Shown here piece after piece: positions 7,834 to 15,397 of a stretch of 64,000 bases of DNA; position 1 is the stretch's first letter, and every line of letters begins with the position of its first letter. The stretch is from Paenibacillus chitinolyticus NBRC 15660 (lineage in GTDB: Bacteria > Bacillota > Bacilli > Paenibacillales > NBRC-103111). Both the position numbers and the translations under genes were made by a program. The stretch spans positions 558,001-622,000 of the forward strand of contig NZ_BBJT01000003.1 in NCBI RefSeq assembly GCF_000739915.1, written 5' to 3'. The notes under the pieces are model-generated. The model was not told where the DNA came from and did not search any database. It saw only the letters and a list, made by a program, of their open reading frames with translations.

Positions 7834-8324
7834 TTGTCCGGATTCAGATTATGATAGACCCGGATCAAGGGGGCAGCCGCGCGGTTCAAGTTTGCTATCT
7901 TGTCAAAAATATCCGCTCCTACAGCTTGTCCGACTTTGTTCAGAACAATCGCGTAAGGGACCGCATTTACGTTAAGCTGGGCTTGCAATTTAGCCGTCTC
8001 GCACCGGTGAATCCGTACCTGCGGATTGAGTTCGCTGCGCAGCTCCTCCACCGACTCCCGGCTTCCTTCGAAAAGGATGCAGTAGTTAAATCCGGGTTGA
8101 CTGTTCATAAAGGAAACCGCATAATCCATGTTGCAGGCGGAGCAGCCGGTGCTCATCAGGAAAACGATTGTCCCGTGTTCGGTATGCCTCATCCACTCAA
8201 AGCTTACAGGATCGGATTTGGCAAGAAGAATCAGTTCTTCGGGAAAATAGTTTCCTAGTTTGAAATGCTCGATCGTTTGTTTTAAGAATCTTCTATGATC
8301 TTTTTCCTCTTGTACCGAATGCAC
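7830..8324 (-). CDS. Thioredoxin-like protein with CSAC motif, first gene of the cluster
   Basis: 164 residues from a GTG at 8324 that follows GGGAGGGAACAAA; an upstream ATG at 8360 has no ribosome site. The fold signature is TIVFLMSTGCSACNMDYAV (C61, C64) with a later NVNAVPYAIVLNK that holds the cis-Pro. The N-terminal 45 residues are charged and helical. It is ATGA-coupled to the exporter gene. With the second thioredoxin-like protein and the MauE-like protein it forms a redox set around the peptide gene. Confidence 0.75.
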   Translation of the reverse strand: MHSVQEEKDHRRFLKQTIEHFKLGNYFPEELILLAKSDPVSFEWMRHTEHGTIVFLMSTGCSACNMDYAVSFMNSQPGFNYCILFEGSRESVEELRSELNPQVRIHRCETAKLQAQLNVNAVPYAIVLNKVGQAVGADIFDKIANLNRAAAPLIRVYHNLNPDK

Positions 8325-8439
8325 TTTGTTCCCTCCCGGTAGAATGGAATGTAAATTCAACTATTTGCTTTGTTTTCCTTTATTTGACTTCCTTGTTTAG
8401 ATCTTACCTTTTATCCAAATTGAATGTAAGTGTATTTCG

Positions 8440-8469
8440 ATTACTTTTTATGGTAATATCATTACTTTT
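8440..8469 (-). promoter_or_regulatory. Pair of 9-bp direct repeats upstream of the bacteriocin-like cluster
   Basis: On the minus strand AAAAGTAAT occurs twice (8461-8469 and 8440-8448) with exactly 12 bases between, so the copies are 21 bp apart. That is the geometry of sites bound by LytTR response regulators (AgrA, PlnC, ComE types) in front of bacteriocin operons. It lies 116 bases upstream of the first gene. No such regulator gene is in the window, so the assignment is tentative. Confidence 0.4.
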
Positions 8470-8513
8470 CATGCACTTTCTTTGTAAATAATCAATTTTA
8501 TAACAGTTTAAAT

Positions 8514-8545
8514 AAAAAAAGACACTGAAAAATCAGTGTCTTTTT
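8514..8545. terminator. Bidirectional rho-independent terminator
   Basis: GACACTGA (8521-8528) pairs with TCAGTGTC (8533-8540), with seven A bases before and five T bases after. On the minus strand it ends the chorismate-lyase-like gene and separates it from the cluster that starts at 8324. Confidence 0.9.
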
Positions 8546-8568
8546 GCTGCCAACTTTCGTTGCTTCGC

Positions 8569-9153
8569 TCAGTTCACTCCCGCGTTATATATCCCCTGCC
8601 CAGCCCCAACCTCCTTGCCTTCGAGCATCCGCGGATTGAAGTATTCCAGCAGATGCAAACCCGGCATAGCGAATTCTTCAAAAGTGATGGTGTATTGTTT
8701 ATAAGGAACGGCCGTGTTGTCCGCAAAGGTAACGGAATAAGGATTTCCGTTCAGATCGGTCGTATGCTCCGGCTTTTTCCAACCGAAGTCCAGAACGGTC
8801 CGGGTGCTGCGGATGTTCAAATCCCGCATGATTTTGCCGATGCCTTCTTTTTTTTGCGCTAGCTTTAGATTGATCGGCAGAGGGATAAAATCGGGGTACA
8901 TCACCGCAATATTCTGGGAAACGACAAGGCCGCTTTTTTCCGCGCGAAGAAGCGATTCTCTAAGTACCGCATCCCGCGGCCCTTCTTTTACCGCCACTAA
9001 GGGTGCTTGAGTGGCCGTTGCCTGTTTTAGAACGGAAGGAATCATGGTTTCTCCCGTAATCAGTTCGAGAAAATCCGTCGTCCGGTTCTCCGTGGTTAAT
9101 AAGAGTTGAAAAACGAGCCGTTTTAACCGTTCCAGTTCCGCTTCCATTCCCAT
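8569..9153 (-). CDS. Chorismate pyruvate-lyase-like protein (DUF98/UTRA-like fold)
   Basis: 194 residues. The order LKRLVFQLLLTTENRTTDFLELITGE, then VLRESLLR, SGLVVSQNIAVMY, and GIGKIMRDL...RTVLDFGW matches the architecture of the chorismate lyase/DUF98 group, in which an Arg in the VxRESLLR-type strand and a late Glu bind the substrate. Family members remove pyruvate from chorismate to give 4-hydroxybenzoate. The start at 9153 follows GAAGGAAGG; an ATG at 9147 is possible. It is monocistronic with its own terminator. I see no neighbouring ubiquinone or phenolic-lipid genes, so the product's use is unknown. Confidence 0.55.
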   Translation of the reverse strand: MGMEAELERLKRLVFQLLLTTENRTTDFLELITGETMIPSVLKQATATQAPLVAVKEGPRDAVLRESLLRAEKSGLVVSQNIAVMYPDFIPLPINLKLAQKKEGIGKIMRDLNIRSTRTVLDFGWKKPEHTTDLNGNPYSVTFADNTAVPYKQYTITFEEFAMPGLHLLEYFNPRMLEGKEVGAGQGIYNAGVN

Positions 9154-9400
9154 CGTTCCTTCCTTCGCGCCTTATTTGTACAAGAAGCCGGTCCGGGTAA
9201 TTTCAATGGAAGTGCGTCCTGACCGGTCCGGTAAACTGTTCTAAGCTGTACCGTCAGCGGCTCCTCGTAAACTAAAAGCCTGCTATCGTCATTATAAGAA
9301 GGAATCCATGATTATTAAAGGGATTTTATTAAAATATTAGATTGTTTTTATATTTTTTTCCTTTTATCGCAGTATTGCTTGTCCTCGTCTCATTAAATAG

Positions 9401-9429
9401 AAAAAAAGACATCCTCCTAAAAGGATGCC
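9401..9429 (-). terminator. Rho-independent terminator of the GNAT gene
   Basis: On the minus strand GGCATCCT pairs with AGGATGTC (one mismatch), followed by a seven-T run. It lies 86 bases beyond the stop of the gene at 9515-10483. Nothing else is recognisable in the 361-base stretch 9154-9514. Confidence 0.8.
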
Positions 9430-9514
9430 TTTTGCGGATAGTTAAAACCATCCGATCCACTACAGCCGCATCGGCTGAGGACTTGACCAAGGTTGCGCAC
9501 AGCGGAGAACCGCC

Positions 9515-10483
9515 TTACAACGCCTTTCGCATAACGGCGAATTGTTTCACGGTCTTGAAGCCCGCCTTCTCGTATATTCGGATGGCCGGGTTGGCGCTGC
9601 CCGTGTAGAGGGACATGTACTCCGTGCCTATCCCTTTAAAAGCTTCGCACAGCTTGAAGAAAAGCAGGCTGCCCAGCCCGTGCCCTTCATGATCGGGATG
9701 AACGCCGATGCCGGCAAAATAGCCGCGGCCGCTTTCCTGCCGGATAACGGGACCCGCGAAGCCGACCGCTTGTCCCCGGTGGGCCGCGATAACGACGGGC
9801 ACGCCGTTTGCTGTGCCGGCGGCAATTTCTTGCTGCCACAGCGGGTTGTCGAAGCCCTGCAGCATCGCCTCGATGCCTTCATGCCGGGCAGGATCGAAAA
9901 GTTCGACCGCATAGCCTTCTGCGGCGGTCCGCTCTTCCTTGGCCCGGATTTCGTCCGGAATAGAAAATGCCGACAGGTTCAGGTACATGGCGCATTCCAT
10001 GGCGCGTTCGATGTACCCTTCGCCGAGCAGAAATCCGTACAAACGGCTGTCCGCCGGAACCCCCGGGGCATTGTTGTGTTCGTGCCCCGGCGTATCCGGG
10101 ATGTACCACGGCAGCATCATCGGATTGAAGAACAGAACATCCGCCTGCTTTTTGCCGAGCTGCCGGAATCGCCCTTCAAGCGCTTCCAGCAGCAGGCGGT
10201 AATTCGCATCTGTCTGACGGTCCTCAGACAACACGATGCAGGTGATATAGCCGGCGACAGCGCCCAAAGGCAGGTCGCTGCCTGTGCAGCCGCAAGCGAA
10301 TCCCGTGATTGTCCCATCCTCCTCACGCATAACGAACGTATTGTCTTTGTCAAAATAAGGACTGGAAAGGAAAATGTCGTTAAAGCTCCGGCCGGTTAGT
10401 TCTTTGTAGCCGTCCTTTACGGCTTCCGTGTTCCACAGCCGGATCACCGCGTCCGAATAAGATGGATTCCATGTTTCGATCAT
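9515..10483 (-). CDS. Tandem GNAT-domain N-acetyltransferase
   Basis: 322 residues with two GNAT-like halves. The C-terminal half carries a full acetyl-CoA signature: YFAGIGVHPDHEGHGLGSLLF (motif A with HEGHGLG), then a NPAIRIYEKAGFKTVK motif B. The N-terminal half (residues 1-150) has FVMREEDGTITGFACG and a degenerate A motif. This arrangement resembles MshD-type or Eis-like double acetyltransferases; the substrate cannot be read from sequence. The start follows GAGGAGGGAG about ten bases upstream. Neighbours do not hint at a pathway. Confidence 0.8.
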   Translation of the reverse strand: MIETWNPSYSDAVIRLWNTEAVKDGYKELTGRSFNDIFLSSPYFDKDNTFVMREEDGTITGFACGCTGSDLPLGAVAGYITCIVLSEDRQTDANYRLLLEALEGRFRQLGKKQADVLFFNPMMLPWYIPDTPGHEHNNAPGVPADSRLYGFLLGEGYIERAMECAMYLNLSAFSIPDEIRAKEERTAAEGYAVELFDPARHEGIEAMLQGFDNPLWQQEIAAGTANGVPVVIAAHRGQAVGFAGPVIRQESGRGYFAGIGVHPDHEGHGLGSLLFFKLCEAFKGIGTEYMSLYTGSANPAIRIYEKAGFKTVKQFAVMRKAL

Positions 10484-10768
10484 GCCGATACTCCCTCCTC
10501 ATATCTCATAAACTTGTAAAGCCCGCCGCTGTAAGCCCGACCCGCCTAACCATACCGCAGGTCCCGGTTTCCGCCTATTAAAAAACGGGCCCCTGTACTC
10601 CGCCGAGATTCTCGGACAAAGCACCCGCACCGGCATCGAAAGAATATTCGAATGCCTGCATGCGGCCGCTTTTCGGAACAAAAGCCCGTCTTGGTTTAGT
10701 GCGCCGTCATCCCGCCAGCCTGTTATTCCGTTACGTTTAACGGAGACAGCCGGTTCGGCGCGCTCGTG

Positions 10769-11629
10769 TTAACCCTTCACCGCACCGACAGTGACACCTT
10801 CAAGGAAGTATCTCTGGAGGCTGAAGAAGAGGACGAACATCGGCAGGGCGGAGATGGTGGCACCCGCCATCATCGGCGCAAAATAAGTCGTGTTCGCAAA
10901 CCGGAAGTTTTTAAGTCCGACCTGAATGGTCTGCATATCCATCGTATTGGTAACGAGGAACGGCCAGAAGAAGGTGTTCCAGCTGTCCATGAACGTCAGG
11001 ATCGCCATAACGGCCAATACCGTTTTGGACAACGGAAGAATGACCCGGAAATAAATCTGGAACTGATTGCAGCCTTCAATCTTGGCGCTTTCGATAATCT
11101 CGGTCGGAATGCTACCCATGAACTGCTTGGCAAGGAAGATGTTATACACCGTCACCAGACCCGGCAGAATGAGCGCACTGTACGTATTTTGAATATGAAA
11201 GATGTTAACGATCAGGATATAAAGCGGAACTTGAGTAACCTGATACGGAATCATCATCGCGATCAAAAGGATGGTAAACAGCATCGCCCTGCCTTTGAAT
11301 TTGATTTTCGAGAAGGCATAACCGGCCATACTGGCGAAAATCACATTGGACACCATCACGGTCGTGGCTACGATCAGAGAGTTGAGCAGCCAGCGGATGG
11401 AATACTCGCTATAATCGAAGAAAAACTTGTAGGATTCCAGTGTAAATTTGGTTGGAAGCAGGGAGTAGCTCACCGCGCCAGCCTCGATCGGATCTCCAAA
11501 GGAAGAAATAAGCATAAAGTAAATCGGGAAAATCGTAGCCAGAGCAAACAGGGTAAGGATTACGATAATGACTGTATTCCGGCTGTATCTGGCCGCGCGA
11601 TTTCCTGCGTGATTGTTATAGAGCGCCAT
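10769..11629 (-). CDS. Carbohydrate ABC transporter permease (MalG/AraQ type)
   Basis: 286 residues, six membrane helices, with an EAA-type loop ESAKIEGCNQFQIYFRVILP that contacts the ATPase. It is the last gene of the minus-strand operon murQ - binding protein - permease - permease; 18 bases separate it from the other permease. No ATPase gene is present, as usual for CUT1 systems served by a shared MsmX-like ATPase. Probable cargo is a cell-wall amino sugar, judging from the co-transcribed murQ. Confidence 0.88.
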   Translation of the reverse strand: MALYNNHAGNRAARYSRNTVIIVILTLFALATIFPIYFMLISSFGDPIEAGAVSYSLLPTKFTLESYKFFFDYSEYSIRWLLNSLIVATTVMVSNVIFASMAGYAFSKIKFKGRAMLFTILLIAMMIPYQVTQVPLYILIVNIFHIQNTYSALILPGLVTVYNIFLAKQFMGSIPTEIIESAKIEGCNQFQIYFRVILPLSKTVLAVMAILTFMDSWNTFFWPFLVTNTMDMQTIQVGLKNFRFANTTYFAPMMAGATISALPMFVLFFSLQRYFLEGVTVGAVKG

Positions 11630-11647
11630 ATCTCGCCCCCCCTTTCC

Positions 11648-12550
11648 TCAATATTCCACTTCTTTGCCGAGGAATTTGAACTGAACCAGTGAGATCCCCG
11701 CGATAATAAAGGCCAAAATCAGGGACTGTGCGGCCGCTTTGCCGAAGTCGAAGTATTTGAACGCGTTGTTGAACACAAGCAGGCCGACCATCGTCGTCGC
11801 ATTGTCCGGACCGCCGCCCGTCATGAGATACGCGTTCTGGAAAACCTGGAACGAGCCGATAACGCCCGTTACGAGCAGGAACAACGTAGTCGGTTTCAAA
11901 CATGGAATAACGATATACCAGAGCTTTTTAATGAACGACGCTCCGTCAAGCTCAGCTGCCTCGTAATAGCTCTCATCAATACCCAGCAGCGCGGCCAAGT
12001 AAATAATAATGCTTGTGCCGTGACTGGACAGCCAGGCCATGAGAACCAATGAGAACATTGCGGTAGCGCTTGATCCGAGCCAGTTCTGGTTGCTGATTCC
12101 GATATAGCTGATCAGTTTGTTCAGAATACCGGACGGCATTGGGTCGAAAATCCACAGCCATACGACCGACAAGGCAACGCCGGAAGCTACTGCAGGCAAA
12201 TAGTAAATCGCTTTGAATGTCGTCTGCAGTTTTTTCTTCAGCGGAAGAATCAGGATCGCAACCGCAAAAGAAAGGAACAGGGCGACAGGCACCGTCAGAA
12301 CCGTATACACGATCGTATTTACGACGGATTTCCAGAACAGTGGGTCTTTAAAGGTCGCCGTGTAATTGTCGAATCCGATAAAGGTGGAACCCAGCGGTCT
12401 GTATTTCTGAAAACTAATGATAAAGGCACTAATAACCGGATAAGCCGTAAACAGCGCATAGACGAGAAGCGCAACCGCGATAAAGGCATAGCCCCAGGCG
12501 CCGTCTCCTCTGATTTTCCGTCTTTTAACCGGTTTAGCTGGTTGAGTCAT
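11648..12550 (-). CDS. Carbohydrate ABC transporter permease (UgpA/MalF type)
   Basis: 300 residues from the ATG at 12550, eight bases after AGGGG. A basic N terminus, six membrane helices and the EAA loop EAAELDGASFIKKLWYIVIP identify the UgpA-like CUT1 permease. It pairs with the downstream permease and follows the binding protein across a hairpin at 12593-12622. It forms the membrane channel of the MurQ-linked sugar importer. Confidence 0.88.
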   Translation of the reverse strand: MTQPAKPVKRRKIRGDGAWGYAFIAVALLVYALFTAYPVISAFIISFQKYRPLGSTFIGFDNYTATFKDPLFWKSVVNTIVYTVLTVPVALFLSFAVAILILPLKKKLQTTFKAIYYLPAVASGVALSVVWLWIFDPMPSGILNKLISYIGISNQNWLGSSATAMFSLVLMAWLSSHGTSIIIYLAALLGIDESYYEAAELDGASFIKKLWYIVIPCLKPTTLFLLVTGVIGSFQVFQNAYLMTGGGPDNATTMVGLLVFNNAFKYFDFGKAAAQSLILAFIIAGISLVQFKFLGKEVEY

Positions 12551-12592
12551 CTCCCGCACCCCTCTCCATCCTCTAAGTCATTCTACATATCA

Positions 12593-12622
12593 GATAGCCG
12601 CATGTTGAGGCACACGGCTATC
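12593..12622 (-). terminator. Intercistronic hairpin between binding protein and permease genes
   Basis: GATAGCCG (12593-12600) pairs with CGGCTATC (12615-12622), without a T-run. It lies 14 bases past the binding-protein stop. Such stem-loops stabilise the upstream message or attenuate transcription, giving more binding protein than permease. Confidence 0.6.
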
Positions 12623-12636
12623 CGATTCCAAGCTCT

Positions 12637-14058
12637 CTATTCTTTTACGACACCGTCCGCGCCGAACGTTTGCACGGCTGCCGATTTAACCGCTTCGAAC
12701 ATCGCTTCAGGAGTCATTTCTCCCGAAATCAACGCCTGCAGCTTAGGAATGATCACTTCTTCTTCCAGCTTGATCGCTTTGGCGCCCAGGTCGGCCGGGA
12801 TATCCGGACGGGCAGGAGCCGCATTCTTCAGCATCGTTTCAACCGCCGCTTTGTTATCGGCATCGCGGTTAACCGTCATGCTTTCGGCTTCTTTCTTACC
12901 GCTCTTCGTAATGTGAGCGACAAACAGGTCGTTGTTCGTCGTTGCCGCTACTTTACCGCTTGCGAGGAAGTAGGCCGCTTTTACGACGTTGGCTTTATGC
13001 TCGGCCGTCGGTTCTTTCGAGCCGCGGAAAGTCACGTAACCGTCGACCGCTACGCTGGACTGCGGTTTTTGTCCGGCGAAAGTCGGAACCGGCAGGACCG
13101 TGTATTCAACCGGGACGCTTCCTTTAACGGCGCTGCCGTCATTGGCTTTCAGCTTCTCGTTGTTTTTCTTGGCGGAGTTCTCGAACGTCGCCAGACCTTT
13201 ACCGGTAATCATCGTTTGACCGGTCAGGAACATGTTCCAGCGTTTACCGGCGTCGATGGAGCTAAGTTCTTTCGGCATGGAGCCGTCATCGATCATCGTG
13301 CGGATATCTTTTAACACTTCAAGATAGTTTTTGCTGGTGTACGCATATTTCAGATCTTTGGTGAACGGCGCAGGCATGCCGGCATTTTTGATCAGAATGT
13401 TGAGATAGTCTTTGGACGCTACGCCCGCGGTCGCAAACACGAAGCCGTAACGGGATGTTTTGCCGCCTTCGGAAACGACGCCTTTCTTGATCGCTTCGCG
13501 GAACTCGTCAAACGTCCATCCGTCTTTCTGGACTTTCTTCCAGTCGATGCCCGCTTTCTCGAGGTATTCGCGGTTGCCGCCGATCGCGTGAACTTCCATA
13601 TAGCCCGGGAAGCCGTAAAGGCCGTCGCCTTTCTTCATATACTCAAGCGGAGCCTGGTCGAAATCTTCCACCATTTCTTTGGTAGCCACGTCCTTGATGT
13701 CCATCATCATTTCCTGCTGCATATACTTGGAAATGCCGTCGGAACCCATGAACGCGATATCGGGAGGGCTTCCCGCATTCACCTGCGTATCGAGCTTCTG
13801 TGTAATGTCTTCCCAGCTTGCCGGCTCGATTTTCAGCGTCAGGTTCGGATACAGCGCATTGAAATCTTTCGCCATTTGGGCAAAATTGTTCTGATAGCTC
13901 GCGGAAACCGGCGGAAGCAGGGCCGTGATGGTGTCTTTGGCGTTCGGATCGCCCGCCGCGCCGCCTTCTTTTTTACCGGAATCTCCGCAAGCCGCCAGTG
14001 TGGACATTGCCATGGTTAACGCCAATACCGATGCTGCTGCACGCAATTTTCTTTTCAT
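12637..14058 (-). CDS. Extracellular sugar-binding lipoprotein (ABC, family 1)
   Basis: 473 residues from the ATG at 14058, preceded by GGGGGAGG; the longer frame adds 28 unrelated residues. A signal peptide with lipobox LAAC is followed by a family-1 binding fold: FAQMAKDFNALYPNLTLKIEP, DIAFMGSDGISKYM, and AYFLASGKV near the end. It captures the sugar outside the cell for the two permeases. It lies 32 bases after murQ, so the likely ligand is MurNAc or a muropeptide-derived sugar rather than maltose-type glycans. The ligand is inferred from context only. Confidence 0.88.
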   Translation of the reverse strand: MKRKLRAAASVLALTMAMSTLAACGDSGKKEGGAAGDPNAKDTITALLPPVSASYQNNFAQMAKDFNALYPNLTLKIEPASWEDITQKLDTQVNAGSPPDIAFMGSDGISKYMQQEMMMDIKDVATKEMVEDFDQAPLEYMKKGDGLYGFPGYMEVHAIGGNREYLEKAGIDWKKVQKDGWTFDEFREAIKKGVVSEGGKTSRYGFVFATAGVASKDYLNILIKNAGMPAPFTKDLKYAYTSKNYLEVLKDIRTMIDDGSMPKELSSIDAGKRWNMFLTGQTMITGKGLATFENSAKKNNEKLKANDGSAVKGSVPVEYTVLPVPTFAGQKPQSSVAVDGYVTFRGSKEPTAEHKANVVKAAYFLASGKVAATTNNDLFVAHITKSGKKEAESMTVNRDADNKAAVETMLKNAAPARPDIPADLGAKAIKLEEEVIIPKLQALISGEMTPEAMFEAVKSAAVQTFGADGVVKE

Positions 14059-14090
14059 AAATAACAAGCCTCCCCCAAGGATATGAAAAT

Positions 14091-15005
14091 TTACACCACG
14101 TTGGTCGTGGTTCGTATTGCCGCTTTCAAACTGCCCTCGCACTGATCCAGGACCCGCTGCGCCTCAGCCGCGTCCAAGCCGCTTTTGATCATCATGATCG
14201 CCAGCTTACAACTCATGGAAGCGCTTTCCAAAACCGCAGCAGCCGTCTTGTCATCCACGCCCGTGGCCGCTTTTATGATGCGTATGGAGCGGTCTTTCAG
14301 CTTGATGTTACTGGCTTTCAGGTCCACCATCAGATTGTTGTAGGTTTTGCCGAGCTTTACCATCGTACAGGTCGTAAGCATATTCAGGACCAGCTTCTGT
14401 GCCGTACCCGCTTTCAACCGGGTCGATCCCATAATGACTTCCGGCCCGACAACAGGGGCAATGCATACGTCGCAAACGGATTCGAGTTTGGAATGTTTGT
14501 TGTTCACCAGACCGATGGTCGCCGCTCCGATTTCCCTTGCCTTGTTCAAGCCGGCAATGACAAATTGCGCGCTTCCGCTGGCCGTGATTCCGATTACCGC
14601 GTCTTTGTCCGTTACGCCGCACCGTTCGATAAGAGCGATTCCCTCATCTTTATTGTCCTCAAAACCTTCTACAGCTATTCTTAGTGCCCCATCTCCTCCG
14701 GCGATATGCCCCTGCACCCGCAGAGGATCGATACCGAAAGTTGGAGGACATTCAGATGCGTCGAGTACACCGAGCCTGCCCGAAGATCCCGCTCCGATAT
14801 AGAACATTCTGCCGCCGTTTTTAAGCACTCCATGCAAAATATCAACCGCTTTCACAATTTGCGGTATTTCAGCCGCAATCGCAGCCGGAACCGTCGCATC
14901 CTGTTCGTTCATCAGACGCAGCATCTGTTCCGTCGTATATTCGTCCATCTTTAGTGTTTTCTCGTTGATCTCTTCGGTCGTTAGTCTCGCCAGATACTCA
15001 TCCAC
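14091..15005 (-). CDS. murQ: N-acetylmuramic acid 6-phosphate etherase
   Basis: 304 residues, SIS domain. MurQ splits the lactyl ether of MurNAc-6-phosphate to GlcNAc-6-phosphate and lactate in cell-wall recycling. Typical blocks are FYIGAGSSGRLGVLDASECPPTFG, the VNNKHSKLESVCDVCI stretch and GPEVIMGSTRLKAGTAQK. The start is a GTG at 15005, six bases after GGGGAG; the in-frame MDEY follows. It is first in the operon and has its own promoter at 15048-15076. Because import here is by ABC and not PTS, a separate kinase must make the 6-phosphate; the AnmK gene at 21237 is a candidate for the anhydro form. Confidence 0.93.
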   Translation of the reverse strand: MDEYLARLTTEEINEKTLKMDEYTTEQMLRLMNEQDATVPAAIAAEIPQIVKAVDILHGVLKNGGRMFYIGAGSSGRLGVLDASECPPTFGIDPLRVQGHIAGGDGALRIAVEGFEDNKDEGIALIERCGVTDKDAVIGITASGSAQFVIAGLNKAREIGAATIGLVNNKHSKLESVCDVCIAPVVGPEVIMGSTRLKAGTAQKLVLNMLTTCTMVKLGKTYNNLMVDLKASNIKLKDRSIRIIKAATGVDDKTAAAVLESASMSCKLAIMMIKSGLDAAEAQRVLDQCEGSLKAAIRTTTNVV

Positions 15006-15047
15006 AGCTTTCTCCCCCCCATCTGTTTAGTTCAACTTCTTGATTTC

Positions 15048-15076
15048 ATCTTAACGAGAAATTTCAGTTTGGTCAA
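15048..15076 (-). promoter_or_regulatory. Sigma-A-type promoter of the murQ operon
   Basis: On the minus strand TTGACC (15071-15076), a 17-base spacer and TAAGAT (15048-15053). It lies 43 bases upstream of the murQ start. Confidence 0.75.
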
Positions 15077-15083
15077 CAGTTTT

Positions 15084-15110
15084 TGAAATAATATTTTATG
15101 ATGAAATAAT
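15084..15110 (-). promoter_or_regulatory. Candidate RpiR/MurR operator: two TGAAATAAT repeats
   Basis: TGAAATAAT occurs at 15084-15092 and 15102-15110, 18 bp apart, just upstream of the -35 element. RpiR-family regulators bind GAAAT/ATTTC-rich sites, and the regulator gene is adjacent. Binding is not proven. Confidence 0.4.
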
Positions 15111-15171
15111 TTATTGTTGTTTTATTTTCTTTTCCCCTTTGCCGCACGGCATTTCTCTCTTCTTTTCGCGC

Positions 15172-15199
15172 AAAATAAAAAGGACCCTATTCGGTCCTT
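15172..15199 (-). terminator. Terminator of the murR-like gene
   Basis: AAGGACC (15180-15186) pairs with GGTCCTT (15193-15199), with an A-rich tract on the plus strand that is the U-run of the minus transcript. It separates the regulator from murQ. The rest of 15200-15397 holds nothing I can name. Confidence 0.85.
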
Positions 15200-15397
15200 G
15201 ATTTGACATATTCGATCCGGCGGCGGTTTATGCTTGGGCGCTGCCGCGAATCAGGAAGAAGATTAGCGGTCGCTTTCATTCGTCCATCCGAACTCGGTTT
15301 CCGAAGGCAGCTCCATATCCTGCATATCGGCAAACATTTTCTCATGGAGACGCGGCGCGTGCTCTTTGGTCAGAAGCATTCCACCTCTTTCGGTTCG

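Noticed and set aside
10766-11692. A 308-codon plus-strand frame opposite the sugar permease
   Set aside because: The opposite strand has a clear six-helix permease with EAA loop; this frame is a charged shadow.
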